A DNA stretch of 51,194 bases, taken from contig DATNQI010000079.1 in the NCBI GenBank assembly GCA_036704125.1, positions 1 through 51,194 on the forward strand, written 5' to 3'. Source of the stretch: Pantanalinema sp. Lineage in GTDB: Bacteria; Cyanobacteriota; Sericytochromatia; S15B-MN24; UBA4093. This document shows, piece after piece, positions 32,269-41,063 of this stretch. A program made the translations under genes and the position numbers. Position 1 is the first letter of the stretch. The number at the start of each line of letters is the position of its first letter. The notes under the pieces are model-generated. The model searched no databases, had not been told where the DNA came from, and was given only the letters and a program-made list of their open reading frames with translations.

Positions 32269-32332
32269 GATACGCGCTCCCGCCTGGCTGCCGGATCTCT
32301 GCTACAATTCGTTACAGACCGGGAGGGCCGCC

Positions 32333-35137
32333 ATGAAACGTCGCATCGTCCAGCCCCACGCCCCCATCTTCCTGCCGTCTTCCCAGGACGGCCCGGACAA
32401 GGACGCCCCCCTTCGCCACGACATCCGCTGGCTGGGCGAGCTGCTCGGCGAGACCCTCAGGCACCAGGGCGGCGAGAGCCTCTTCGCGCTCGAAGAGCGC
32501 CTGCGCGCCCTCTCCAAGGGCTTCAGGCAGGATCCGACCGCCAGGCTCGAAGACGCCATCTGCGACCTGATCTCGGGGCTGAGCGTGAGCGAGGCGACCG
32601 GCGTCGTGCGCGCCTTCTCCATCTACTTCGGGCTGGTCAACGCCGCCGAGCAGCACCACCGGGTGCGCCGGCGGCGCGAGAGCCAGCTTGTGCCTGGCGC
32701 CCCGCCCCAGCCGGGCTCGCTGCTCCACACCCTCTCCGGGCTGCACGCGGCCGGCGTCACCCCCGCGGCGCTGCAAGAGGCCCTCGATCGCCTTCGCCTC
32801 GGCCTGGTCGTCACCGCCCACCCCACCGAGCCCAACCGCAAGAGCGTGCTCAGCAAGTGGACCCGCATCGGCCAGCTGCTCTACGCGCGCGACGCCTGCG
32901 CGCTGACCCCGTCCGAGCGCACGCGCCAGGACGACGCCATCCGCGCGGAGCTCACCACCCTCTGGCAGACCGACGAGACCCGCGAGGCGCGTCCCACCGT
33001 CGACGACGAGCTGACCAACGCCCTCTACTACATCCGCACCACCTTCTTCGAGGCCCTGCCCCGCCTGCAGCGCGACCTGGAAGTCGCCCTCGCCGAGGCC
33101 TACCCCGGCGAGCGCTTCCGCGTCAACGCGCCGGTGCGCCTGGGGACGTGGATCGGAGGCGATCGCGACGGCAACCCCTTCGTCACCGCCGAGACCACCT
33201 GGCGCACCCTCGGACGCCTGCGCGCCGAGGCCCTCGACCTGTACGCGCACGCGCTCGACGCCCTGTGGACCCGCTACTCCTTCAGCGATCGCGAGGTGGG
33301 GGCGCTACCCGAGCTGTACGAGGCCATCGAGAACCTCGGCCTGCTCTTCCCCGAGCGCCTGGCCCTGGTCCGCGCCCGCAACCCGCACGAGCCCTACCGG
33401 CAGATGCTCGCCCTGATGCGCGAGCGGCTCGGGGCCGTCCCCACCCCGCAGGCCCCCGAGCGCTACCGCGACGCCGGGGCCTTCGCCTCGGACCTGCGCC
33501 TGCTGGATCACGCCTTGCGCGCGCAGGGAGCAGGCATCGTCGCCGACCAGGAGCTCGCGACCCTGCGCCGCCAGGTGGAGGCCTTCGGCTTCCAGCTCGC
33601 GTCGTTGGACGTCAGGCAGAATTCCCGCAACCACGCCGAGGCCCTCGACGTCATCCTGCGCGAGGCGGGGGTCGCCCCGGACTACGCCGCGCGGGACGAG
33701 GCGGGCCGCATGGCCGCCCTCGACCAGGTCTTTGCGACCTCGCGCCCGCTGCTGCCGAGCGAGGCAAAGCTCGAGGCGGGCCCCGCCGAGACGCGATCGA
33801 CCGTGAGGATGCTCGAGCGGGTCATCCGGGAGTTCGGCCCGGACGCCATCGACGCCTACATCGTCAGCATGAGCGAGGCCCCGAGCGATCTGCTGGAGGT
33901 CCTCGCCCTCATGCAGGACGCGGGGCTCTACCGGCGCCGGCCCGACGGCACGGCCGAGTGCGCGCTGGACCTGGTGCCCCTCTTCGAGACCATCCCCGAC
34001 CTGCGCGCCGCTCCCGGGGTCATGACCGCCCTGCTCGCTCACCCCGCCTACCGCGCCGCCCTTCGCGCGCGCGGCGACGTGCAGGAGATCATGCTCGGCT
34101 ACTCGGACAGCAACAAGGATGGCGGCTTCCTGAGCGCCACCTGGGAGGTGTACCGGGCCCAGCAGGCCCTCACCGAGCTCGCCGAGGCCGAGGGGGTGCG
34201 GCTGCGCCTCTTCCACGGCCGCGGCGGCTCCATCAGCCGCGGCGGCGGGCCGACCCACCGCGCCATCCTCGCCCAGCCGCCGGGCAGCGTGCGGGGCGAC
34301 CTCAAGATCACCGAGCAGGGCGAGGTCCTCGCCTGGAAGTACGCCCAGGCCGCGCTCGCAGACCGCAACCTCGAGCAGATGGTGAGCGCCACCATGATGG
34401 CCACCCTCGCTTCCCAGGGAGGCCGGACGCCCGGACCGGAAAGGATGGAGGAGAATGCCGCGCGCTTTTCGCGCATCTCGCAGGAGGCCTACGAGGCTTA
34501 CCGGGCCCTGGTCTTCGACGATCCGGCCTTTGCGGGCTTCTTCCGCTGCGTCACCCCCATCGCCGAGATCGAATCCCTCAAGATCGGCTCGCGGCCCTCG
34601 CGCCGGCGAGAGGGGGGAATCGAGTCGCTGCGCGCGATCCCCTGGGTCTTCTCGTGGATCCAGAGCCGGTGCCTCTTGCCCGGCTGGTACGCGGCCGGCA
34701 CGGCCCTCGAAGGCTTCCTCGGGCGCGAGCCGGACGGTCTCGACGTGTTGCGCGGCTGGTACCGGGGGTGGCCCTTCTTCCGGACGCTCATCGACAACCT
34801 GGAGGTCAGCCTCACCAAGGCCGACATGACGATCGCCCGGCTCTACGCGGGGCTCGCGGGCGACGAGGGCTCGGCGCTCTTCCGGCGGATCGAGGCGGAG
34901 TACGCAAGGACCCGCGAAGCCGTGCTCGCCATCTCGGAGCAGCCGGCGCTCCTCGCGCGCCAGCCGATGCTCGCGCGCTCCATCCGGCTGCGCAACCCGT
35001 ACGTGGACCCGCTCAACCACCTGCAGGTGGACCTCTTGCGCCGCAAGCGCGAAAAGCAGGGCGGGGACGAGGCCCTCGATCGCGCGCTCGCCCTCACCAT
35101 CATCGGGATCGCCGCGGGGCTTCGCAACACGGGCTGA
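32333..35137 (+). CDS. ppc: Phosphoenolpyruvate carboxylase
   Basis: A 934-residue enzyme of usual length that carboxylates phosphoenolpyruvate to oxaloacetate, refilling the TCA cycle. Catalytic motifs are intact: VVTAHPTEPNRKS (catalytic H163), GTWIGGDRDGNPFVT, MLGYSDSNKDGGFL, LFHGRGGSISRGGGPTHRAI and the C-terminal GLRNTG that carries the feedback/active-site tail. ATG 32333 has GGGAGGG six bases upstream; the frame stays open further up but without homology. TACAAT at 32303-32308 is a possible -10 element with no clear -35. This is the bacterial/plant type, as in Cyanobacteria. Confidence 0.97.
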   Translation: MKRRIVQPHAPIFLPSSQDGPDKDAPLRHDIRWLGELLGETLRHQGGESLFALEERLRALSKGFRQDPTARLEDAICDLISGLSVSEATGVVRAFSIYFGLVNAAEQHHRVRRRRESQLVPGAPPQPGSLLHTLSGLHAAGVTPAALQEALDRLRLGLVVTAHPTEPNRKSVLSKWTRIGQLLYARDACALTPSERTRQDDAIRAELTTLWQTDETREARPTVDDELTNALYYIRTTFFEALPRLQRDLEVALAEAYPGERFRVNAPVRLGTWIGGDRDGNPFVTAETTWRTLGRLRAEALDLYAHALDALWTRYSFSDREVGALPELYEAIENLGLLFPERLALVRARNPHEPYRQMLALMRERLGAVPTPQAPERYRDAGAFASDLRLLDHALRAQGAGIVADQELATLRRQVEAFGFQLASLDVRQNSRNHAEALDVILREAGVAPDYAARDEAGRMAALDQVFATSRPLLPSEAKLEAGPAETRSTVRMLERVIREFGPDAIDAYIVSMSEAPSDLLEVLALMQDAGLYRRRPDGTAECALDLVPLFETIPDLRAAPGVMTALLAHPAYRAALRARGDVQEIMLGYSDSNKDGGFLSATWEVYRAQQALTELAEAEGVRLRLFHGRGGSISRGGGPTHRAILAQPPGSVRGDLKITEQGEVLAWKYAQAALADRNLEQMVSATMMATLASQGGRTPGPERMEENAARFSRISQEAYEAYRALVFDDPAFAGFFRCVTPIAEIESLKIGSRPSRRREGGIESLRAIPWVFSWIQSRCLLPGWYAAGTALEGFLGREPDGLDVLRGWYRGWPFFRTLIDNLEVSLTKADMTIARLYAGLAGDEGSALFRRIEAEYARTREAVLAISEQPALLARQPMLARSIRLRNPYVDPLNHLQVDLLRRKREKQGGDEALDRALALTIIGIAAGLRNTG

Positions 35138-35168
35138 GCGAGCGCAAGCGGCTTTGGCCTAGAGGCGA

Positions 35169-35198
35169 TCGACAAGTCGCTTTCAGGCGAGGTATGCT
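35169..35198 (+). promoter_or_regulatory. Candidate promoter of the cytochrome c gene
   Basis: TCGACA (35169-35174), an 18-base spacer and TATGCT (35193-35198) preceded by GG, 37 bases before the TTG start. Confidence 0.5.
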
Positions 35199-35234
35199 TC
35201 CGAGCATGTTCCCACTTGGATAGGAGGATCCCCT

Positions 35235-35735
35235 TTGATAAAACCCACCGTCATCCTGCTCGGCCTCGCCCTCTCGCTCTCGCTCGCCGGCTGCCAGCCC
35301 AGCGAGGAGAAGAAGGCCGAAACCGGCACGGGCGCCAGCCCCGCCGTCGAGAGCCCCGCCCCCGAAGCCCAACAGGCCAGTCCCACCACCCAGGGCGGTG
35401 CGGTGGACGAGGCCGCCCTCGCGAAGAAGGGCGAGCAGGTCTACGCCACCAACTGCGCCTCGTGCCACCAGGCCAACGGCGAGGGCATGGCCGGCGTCTT
35501 CCCGCCCATCGCGGGCGGCGAGATCCCCAACGGCGACCCCACCGCCCACATCAACGTGGTGCTCAAGGGCAAGTCGGGCCCCATCAAGGTCAAGGGCGTG
35601 GATTACAACGGCGCCATGCCTCCTCTCGCTCAGCTGAGCGACGAGGAGATCGCCGCGGTCGTCACCTTCGAGCGCACCAGCTGGGGCAACAAGGGCGGCG
35701 CCGTCACCCCCGACCAGGTCAAGGCCCTGCGCTAA
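35235..35735 (+). CDS. Monohaem lipoprotein cytochrome c
   Basis: A 166-residue class I cytochrome c. The lipobox is LAGC (C20), so it is tethered to a membrane. A Glu/Ala/Pro-rich linker (21-58) leads to the haem domain: CASCH at C74-H78, PPIAGGE, and the likely axial Met in NGAMPPL, ending with the family helix DEEIAAVVTFERTSWGN. It resembles tethered cytochromes that shuttle electrons to a terminal oxidase. No oxidase gene is in the window. TTG 35235 is supported by TAGGAGGA upstream, and a strong terminator follows. Confidence 0.92.
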   Translation: MIKPTVILLGLALSLSLAGCQPSEEKKAETGTGASPAVESPAPEAQQASPTTQGGAVDEAALAKKGEQVYATNCASCHQANGEGMAGVFPPIAGGEIPNGDPTAHINVVLKGKSGPIKVKGVDYNGAMPPLAQLSDEEIAAVVTFERTSWGNKGGAVTPDQVKALR

Positions 35736-35758
35736 CCCCGTCATCGGCTTTTGCCTCC

Positions 35759-35786
35759 GCCTCCTCCTTTCAGGGGGAGGCTTTTT
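35759..35786 (+). terminator. Rho-independent terminator of the cytochrome c gene
   Basis: Stem GCCTCCTCC / GGGGGAGGC (9 bp with one G-U), TTTCA loop, then TTTTT. Confidence 0.9.
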
Positions 35787-35801
35787 CGGCGCGCCGGAGC
35801 G

Positions 35802-35837
35802 AAAAAAAGTGCCGGCCCCCAGTGGGGGCCGGCACTT
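35802..35837 (-). terminator. Terminator of the initiator tRNA gene
   Basis: On the minus strand, a 14-bp perfect stem (35807-35820 with 35824-35837) with a 3-base loop runs into a T-run (complement of AAAAAAA at 35802-35808). It begins four bases after the tRNA 3' end. Confidence 0.85.
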
Positions 35838-35840
35838 GAG

Positions 35841-35914
<74 letters not shown>

Positions 35915-35919
35915 AATCC

Positions 35920-35948
35920 AATATAGCAAGCTTTGGGCCAGGAGTAAA
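35920..35948 (-). promoter_or_regulatory. Promoter of the initiator tRNA gene
   Basis: Minus strand: TTTACT (35943-35948), a 17-base spacer and TATATT (35920-35925), just upstream of the tRNA 5' end. Confidence 0.6.
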
Positions 35949-35984
35949 CTAGCTGGCGCAAAAGTTTGCTACCGCGAAAGTTCG

Positions 35985-38333
35985 CTACCGCGAAAGTTCT
36001 TGGGCGAGCTGGGCCCGGCGCAGGGGGGCGAGCAACCCGCCCCGGCCTCCCCTGGCCGCCGCGCGCACCCAGCTGCTCGGGTCCTGCGAGAGCTCCGCGA
36101 GCAGGCGGCGTCCGAGGCGGCCGCTGCGCGCGGCGGCCTCGCGCACCGCCCAGCTCTCGTCCCGCGCCGCCCGCTCGGCCACCTGCACCGAGGCCCGCGG
36201 GTGGGTGATCGCCCCGTACCGCACCTCCACCCGCGGGTCGTCCAGCAAGAGGAGGAGGGCCTTGGAGGACAGGTGGGGGTTCTCCAGGAGGACGCGCTTG
36301 ACGTCCGAGGAGGGATCCTGCGCCAGGGCGCAGGCGCCGGCCTCGCTCAGGTCGCCGCGCATGGCCGCGCGGGCGCGGATCCGCGCGTCGGGATCCCGGG
36401 CGAGGGCCTCGAGGGCCGAGCTCGTGAGGCCCGCGAGCTCGAGCAGGCCGGCCCGCACGCGGACCTCGCCCGCCGAGGCGAGGGCGAGCTGGACCGTGGC
36501 GTCGGCGGCCGGGTGGCGCAGGATCGCCTGTTTCAATTCGATCTCCGCTCCGGCCAGGAGCGCCAGCAGCATGCCGGGCCCTGCGGCGTGGACGGCGAGC
36601 AGATCCCACTTCGCGCCGTCGCTCAGCTCGGGGTCGGCTGCGATCGCCTCCAGGAGGGCGGGGGTCATCCGGGGGTTGTGCAGGGCCGCCCACCGAACGT
36701 CGCGCTCGGGGTCGTCCGCGAGCAGCACCAGGGCCTCCTCGGGCGCGCGCGGGTGGGCCGCGACGCCGTAGCGCACCCTGACGCTCTCGTCCGAGGCGAG
36801 GCGCCCCAGGATCTCGGAGGTCACGCCGGGGTGGAAGGCGACGGCGGTGCGGACCTCGCTCACCCAGTCGAGCGCGAGCACCGCGAGGGTCTCGCTGGCG
36901 GTGTGGGGGTGCATGCCCACGTGGTAGCGCAGCAGCGAGTCCTCTGCGTCGCGGGCCAAGAAGGCGAGCGCGGCCAGGGAGGTGGTGGGCAGCTGGGCGA
37001 TCTCCTGCAGCGCCTCGGGCGAAAGAAGGCCCTGCGAGAGGACCGCGGCCACCGCGGCGGGGGTGGCGTGAGGGTGCCCGAGCACGGCCGCGCAAAGCTC
37101 GGGCTCGGCGTGATGGGCGAGCGCCTCCAGGCAGCGCCCGGGCGTTGCCGGGTGGCGCGCCACCGCCGCGCGCACCGCCGGATCGCTGCGCCGGGAAAGC
37201 CGTTCCAGGGCGCCGGGCGACAGGTGGGGGGCCAGGGCGACCGCGCGGGCCACCGCGTCGTCGGGGTCGTCGGCGAGGGCCTCGCGCGCCGAGGCGCCGA
37301 GCAAGGGGTGCTGGGCCGCCCGCGCGCGCACGCCGGGGTCGGGATCGCGCGCGAGGATCTCGAGCACCGCCGCGCTGGCCTTGGGATGCGCGAGCACCGC
37401 GCGACGCACCTCCGGCAAGGGGCTCCTGGCGAGGGCCGTGAGGGCCGCGGGACCCGAGAGCGGATGGGTCGCGACCCCCTCCTGGACGCGCGGGTCATGG
37501 TCGGCTGCAAGCGCCAGCACCAGCGCCCCGGTCAGCTTGTCGGATCGCAGCACCGCGAGGCGCACCGCCACCTCCTCGTCGTGCACCAAGAGGGCGAGCA
37601 CCGCCTCGCCCGAGCGGCGATCGAGGGCGAGGCGCTCTCGCAGGCGCGGGTCCGGGTCGCTGGCGAAGGCCGAGAGCACCTGGGCGTCCGCCCTGGGGTT
37701 CAGGTAAGCCGCCTCGCGCACGGCCGGATCCGCGTCGTGGGCCAAGAGGCGCAGCGCGTGGGCCGAGAGCAGGGGATGATGTGCCGCCAGGCGGCGCACC
37801 CAGGCATCGGCAGAGCGGGCGAAACGCTCGACCAGAGGGCCCTTGCAGCGCGGATGCGCCAGGAGCAGCGAGGCCGCCTCGGCGTCGCAGGCGCTCGAAT
37901 CGGCGATGGCCCAGAGGACCGGCTCGGGGACGGTCGGGTTGTCGGCCAGCGAGAGCAGGACCTCGGGGGCCTCGTCCCGGGCCAGGCGCGAGACGACCGA
38001 GCTCGGCAGGTCGCGCCGGCATGCGATCGAGACGCGCAGGCCCACGTCCGGATCCGAGGCGAGCAGGAGCAGCGCCTCGGGCGGCACGTCGTGACGCCTG
38101 GCGAGCATGGCGCGGACCTCGGGGCGCGCGTCGCGCGCCAGCGCCGCGAGCTGGGCGCTGGTGGTCAGCGGGTGGCTCGCGAGCGCCAGCCGCGCCTCGT
38201 GCTCGTCGGGCAGGGCGGCCGAGGCCGGCGCCTCGAAGGGCGCCGGGCGAGCGGCGAAGACGGGCCCCCGGCCGCTGCGCTGGAAGCGATCGCGGTTGGG
38301 GGGGGCATTAGCGCCGGGCGATTGGCGATCCAT
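35985..38333 (-). CDS. Large leucine-rich-repeat-variant (LRV/HEAT-like) protein
   Basis: A 782-residue soluble protein. After a disordered start (about 1-45) it is built of roughly 30 tandem repeats of 24 residues to the C-terminus, with approximate pattern VRxAVAxHPxTPxxxLxxLAxDPDP. Examples are LASHPLTTSAQLAALARDA, VARHPATPGRCLEALAHHA and VLAHPKASAAVLEILARDP. This is the LRV type of alpha/310-helix solenoid, a protein-interaction scaffold. The N-terminal Cys cluster of the Azotobacter LRV protein is not present. ATG 38333 is chosen because GAGGT lies upstream and because the longer frame runs through the tRNA-Asp gene. It has no signal peptide, so it is probably cytoplasmic. Partner unknown; it is flanked by two tRNA genes on the same strand. 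Confidence 0.85.
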   Translation of the reverse strand: MDRQSPGANAPPNRDRFQRSGRGPVFAARPAPFEAPASAALPDEHEARLALASHPLTTSAQLAALARDARPEVRAMLARRHDVPPEALLLLASDPDVGLRVSIACRRDLPSSVVSRLARDEAPEVLLSLADNPTVPEPVLWAIADSSACDAEAASLLLAHPRCKGPLVERFARSADAWVRRLAAHHPLLSAHALRLLAHDADPAVREAAYLNPRADAQVLSAFASDPDPRLRERLALDRRSGEAVLALLVHDEEVAVRLAVLRSDKLTGALVLALAADHDPRVQEGVATHPLSGPAALTALARSPLPEVRRAVLAHPKASAAVLEILARDPDPGVRARAAQHPLLGASAREALADDPDDAVARAVALAPHLSPGALERLSRRSDPAVRAAVARHPATPGRCLEALAHHAEPELCAAVLGHPHATPAAVAAVLSQGLLSPEALQEIAQLPTTSLAALAFLARDAEDSLLRYHVGMHPHTASETLAVLALDWVSEVRTAVAFHPGVTSEILGRLASDESVRVRYGVAAHPRAPEEALVLLADDPERDVRWAALHNPRMTPALLEAIAADPELSDGAKWDLLAVHAAGPGMLLALLAGAEIELKQAILRHPAADATVQLALASAGEVRVRAGLLELAGLTSSALEALARDPDARIRARAAMRGDLSEAGACALAQDPSSDVKRVLLENPHLSSKALLLLLDDPRVEVRYGAITHPRASVQVAERAARDESWAVREAAARSGRLGRRLLAELSQDPSSWVRAAARGGRGGLLAPLRRAQLAQELSR

Positions 38334-38440
38334 GCAGCGAACCTCGAGCGGCGTCCACGAAGAAGAGCGAAAGTCGGCGTTTGCCGCATGATACCATCGC
38401 CGGGGCCGGGCGCTCCCTTGCGCGGGAGGCGAACAGCAAG

Positions 38441-38468
38441 AAGCCCGACGCCTTGCGGCGCCGGGCTT
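38441..38468 (-). terminator. Hairpin after tRNA-Asp
   Basis: 12-bp stem AAGCCCGGCGCC / GGCGTCGGGCTT on the minus strand, 4-base loop, followed by CTTGCTGTTC. It probably ends the tRNA transcript. Confidence 0.7.
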
Positions 38469-38481
38469 GGATTCCAAGGAG

Positions 38482-38555
38482 CGGGGTTGACGGGGCTCGA
38501 ACCCGCGACCTCCGCCTTGACAGGGCGGCATTCTAACCAACTGAACTACAACCCC
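38482..38555 (-). tRNA. tRNA-Asp (GTC)
   Basis: Full cloverleaf on the minus strand: acceptor GGGGTTG / CAACCCC, discriminator G73 as expected for Asp, anticodon loop CTGTCAA, T arm GCGGG-TTCGAGC-CCCGT. CCA is not encoded. Confidence 0.96.
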
Positions 38556-38568
38556 TCGGAACCTCTTT

Positions 38569-38598
38569 ATACTACTGCGATCGCCGGGGCAAAGTCAA
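38569..38598 (-). promoter_or_regulatory. Promoter of tRNA-Asp
   Basis: Minus strand: TTGACT (38593-38598), an 18-base spacer and TAGTAT (38569-38574), 14 bases before the tRNA. Confidence 0.55.
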
Positions 38599-38668
38599 CA
38601 CCCCTTTCCTCATTCTTTACATTGCTTTAGACCGGGCATCACGTGGCCCCGAGGCCGGGCGCGCGGCT

Positions 38669-39553
38669 TCAGGCCCTGGTCACCACGACGTCTCCGACCT
38701 TCAGGCGGCCGTAGACCTCCTCGATGTCCTCGTTGAAGAAGCGCATGCAGCCGTGAGAGGCGTCCTTGCCGATGGAGTTGCGGTCGAAGGTGCCGTGCAG
38801 CTCCTCGCCGCTGCGCGTGGCCTTGCCCGTCGCGGGATCGTACCAGGACAGATCCACCAGGCGGGTGCCGAAGGCGCGGCCGCCGGACTCGGGCCACAGC
38901 TCCTTGGCGACCTTGCTGGGGTCGGCGAGCTTGCCGCTCACGACCTTGATCCCCAGGTCGGTCGCGTTCTCGCCCTTGCCGCTGGCGATGGGGTAGATCT
39001 TCTCCAGCTTGCCCTGCTTGTCGTAGAGGAAGAAGCGGTGCTGATCGATCGCGGCCACCCCGCGGCTGGGCTTGCCCTTCACCGTCTCGGGGGCGACGAA
39101 CGCCTTGGCGGAGAGGTTCGGGTCCTCCCATGCCTTGAGGCCGGGGGCGGGGGAAACCTCGTCGAGGCTGCGCATGGTCCCGGCGTCCAGCTCCCCGGTC
39201 CGGGGAAGACCCTGGCTCGCCTGGAAATTCCTGAGGGCGGTGGCGGTCTGCGCGCCGAAGGCGCCGTCGGCGCCCGCCGGCAGGCCGAAGCCCAGGTCGA
39301 GAAGGGCGGTCTGGACGGCCTTCATCCCCTCGCCCTTGGCACCCAGGCGAAGGGGCTGGCCCGCCATGGCCGCGCGCAGCTCGGGAGAGTCGGAAAAGCG
39401 CGCGTTCTTCAGCGAAGGCGACAGGGAGAGGCGATCGCCCGCAAGACCCGCCGGGGCGGTGTCGCCGCCACCCGCCAGGATCCTGGTGACCGCGTCGCCG
39501 CGGCGCTGGGCCGGAGCCGAACCGAACAGCGAAGAGATCAAGCCGGTGCGCAT
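38669..39553 (-). CDS. L,D-transpeptidase with peptidoglycan-binding domain
   Basis: A 294-residue enzyme. Residues 67-130 are a PG-binding type 1 domain (GMKAVQTALLDLGFGLPAGA, FGAQTATALRNFQASQGL). Residues 166-292 are the YkuD catalytic domain, with H253 (LHGTFDRNSIG) and the active-site motif SHGCMRF (H267, C269). It makes 3-3 cross-links in peptidoglycan or attaches proteins to it. No Sec signal peptide is evident: the start MRTGLISSLFGSAPAQRR is only weakly hydrophobic, which is odd for a wall enzyme. The ribosome site GGGAGG is inside an inverted repeat. It stands alone between tRNA-Asp and an outer-membrane protein gene. Confidence 0.9.
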   Translation of the reverse strand: MRTGLISSLFGSAPAQRRGDAVTRILAGGGDTAPAGLAGDRLSLSPSLKNARFSDSPELRAAMAGQPLRLGAKGEGMKAVQTALLDLGFGLPAGADGAFGAQTATALRNFQASQGLPRTGELDAGTMRSLDEVSPAPGLKAWEDPNLSAKAFVAPETVKGKPSRGVAAIDQHRFFLYDKQGKLEKIYPIASGKGENATDLGIKVVSGKLADPSKVAKELWPESGGRAFGTRLVDLSWYDPATGKATRSGEELHGTFDRNSIGKDASHGCMRFFNEDIEEVYGRLKVGDVVVTRA

Positions 39554-39559
39554 CAGGAG

Positions 39560-39607
39560 CCTCCCGTTCAGAAACCGATCACAGGAGGGTTATCCCAGCG
39601 GGAGGCC
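39560..39607 (-). promoter_or_regulatory. Inverted repeat that could hide the L,D-transpeptidase ribosome site
   Basis: On the minus strand GCCTCCCG (39600-39607) is followed 32 bases later by CGGGAGGC (39560-39567). The second arm contains the GGGAGG ribosome site of the gene starting at 39553. Confidence 0.4.
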
Positions 39608-39665
39608 ATGGCCTTGCGGCAGATCCTCAAGCTTCAATCAAGCTGAACTTCGATTTAACGTCGTC

Positions 39666-40358
39666 CTAGAAGACGTAGCCGAAGCCCAGGTAGGGGCCGT
39701 TGAGGCTGAGGGTGTTGGTGGGCGCGATCGCCGTCTGGCCCCTCAGCCCCACGTCCACCCCGAGGCCCTGGAAGAGCCTCCAGCCGAAGCCCAGCTTGTA
39801 GTCGAACAGGTCGGTCCGGGCCCCATCCAGGAACATGAAGGGCGCCCAGTCGCCCCGCACCTGCATGAAGACCGGGCCCGCCAGGCGCATGTCGAAGATG
39901 GCCCCGAGCTTGGGCGAGACCCCCACCAGGCGCGGCGAGGACAGATCGCCCACCCCGATCGAACGCACGGCGATCCCCGCGTCGCCGGTCAGGGCGCCCG
40001 CCGGGCCCTGGGCCAGCCTGAACTTGCCCTCCAGGTCGGCGTTGGTGAAGGGACCGACCACGCCGCCGAGCGCCCCCCCGAAGGGGCCGGTCATCCCCCA
40101 GGCCCCGACCGAGAAGGAGGGGGTCAGGGCCAGGCTCACGGCGATCCCCGGCATGAAGGCGTTGGCCGAGAGGGTGCTCGGGCCCGCGAAGTAGCTCCCG
40201 TTGGCGTACCAGGCGAAGGTCCCGATGGCTCCTGTCGGCTGATAGCCCGAGAGCGCGGCCTCGCCGGTGGGGGCCTGGGCCTGGGCGGGAGACGTGAGGC
40301 CCGGGCTGGCCAGCAGAAGGCCCGTGAAGAGTGCCCAGCGCCCGCGATGCGTGGTCAT
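39666..40358 (-). CDS. Predicted outer-membrane beta-barrel protein
   Basis: A 230-residue exported protein. The signal peptide ends near SPAQA (about residue 28). The mature part alternates polar and hydrophobic residues with many Gly and aromatics (GTFAWYANGSYFAGP, VGAWGMTGPFGGAL, FDYKLGFGWRLFQGLG), and it ends with the outer-membrane insertion signal YLGFGYVF, a terminal Phe. That pattern fits an 8-10 strand barrel. I do not recognise a family. ATG 40358 is chosen because GGAGGTGG lies just upstream. It stands alone. Confidence 0.75.
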   Translation of the reverse strand: MTTHRGRWALFTGLLLASPGLTSPAQAQAPTGEAALSGYQPTGAIGTFAWYANGSYFAGPSTLSANAFMPGIAVSLALTPSFSVGAWGMTGPFGGALGGVVGPFTNADLEGKFRLAQGPAGALTGDAGIAVRSIGVGDLSSPRLVGVSPKLGAIFDMRLAGPVFMQVRGDWAPFMFLDGARTDLFDYKLGFGWRLFQGLGVDVGLRGQTAIAPTNTLSLNGPYLGFGYVF

Positions 40359-40458
40359 GGGGTCCACCTCCGTCCTGGATCCGCGCTTCCGCGGCCATCA
40401 TGCACGCCGGAGGGTGGATCGCTGCTTGGCGTTTTGCACGACCCCGCGCGCAAAAACG

Positions 40459-40932
40459 CTACTTCGCCCGGTGGACGTAGGTGTAGTCGGCGACGTAGGC
40501 GTGCCCCCCCGCGGTGATCTCGACGTGGATCGCGTAGGTGCTGCCCACCTTCGGCTGCGGATCGGGGAACGCGTAGAGGAAGGGCTCCGGGTCGGGGACG
40601 GGCTTGGTCCTCAGGGTCAGGGTCTTCCCGGCTCCCGAGCCCTCGGCGATGCGGACGGTCCCCGTCATCCGGGTGGCGCTCGGCACGGTCGCCTGCGCCT
40701 CGTCGAGCGGGTAGAAGGCGTAGAAGACGCTGCTCTTGTTGGTGGCGGCGACGAACTCGAGGTAGCGCCCGCCCTCGGTGCCGGCGGTCTGGTCCGCTCC
40801 CCCCGGCTCGACGACCGGCGAGGCGTTGGGGGTGGGGCGCGCGGCGAGGGTCGGCGCCTCGGGGTAGATCTCGGTCTGGCATGCCATCACGCAGAGGGTC
40901 AGGAGCAGCAGGGCGGGGCGGAAAGGGCGCAT
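40459..40932 (-). CDS. Small lipoprotein of unknown function
   Basis: A 157-residue predicted lipoprotein, lipobox CVMAC (C18). A Pro/Ala-rich linker (about 20-50) precedes a single beta-sandwich-like domain (RYLEFVAATNKSSVFYAFYP, TRMTGTVRIAEG, GSTYAIHVEITAGGHAYVAD). ATG 40932 is chosen because it begins the signal peptide and has GGAGG eight bases upstream; the frame extends further up without a ribosome site. It is divergent from the pilin-like gene. Confidence 0.72.
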   Translation of the reverse strand: MRPFRPALLLLTLCVMACQTEIYPEAPTLAARPTPNASPVVEPGGADQTAGTEGGRYLEFVAATNKSSVFYAFYPLDEAQATVPSATRMTGTVRIAEGSGAGKTLTLRTKPVPDPEPFLYAFPDPQPKVGSTYAIHVEITAGGHAYVADYTYVHRAK

Positions 40933-41018
40933 CGGGCAACCTCCGTGCAGCGGGCGACCCAGCCATCTTAGCAAACCCGCTTGCGCTTGCGCAGATCGAC
41001 CGAGCGAGGCAAGATCCT

Positions 41019-41028
41019 GGGTATAAGA
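41019..41028 (+). promoter_or_regulatory. GGGTATAAGA promoter element before the pilin-like gene
   Basis: -10-like element with its last base 36 bases before the ATG. The same 10-mer at the same distance precedes the phospholipase D gene (41709-41718). No clear -35. Confidence 0.45.
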
Positions 41029-41063
41029 GGAAGAGCGACACTTCCCACCCCCAAGGAACCACC

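Noticed and set aside
38334-38540. N-terminal extension of the LRV protein to 38540
   Set aside because: The extra 69 codons run through the tRNA-Asp gene and its terminator, and the internal ATG at 38333 has a ribosome site.
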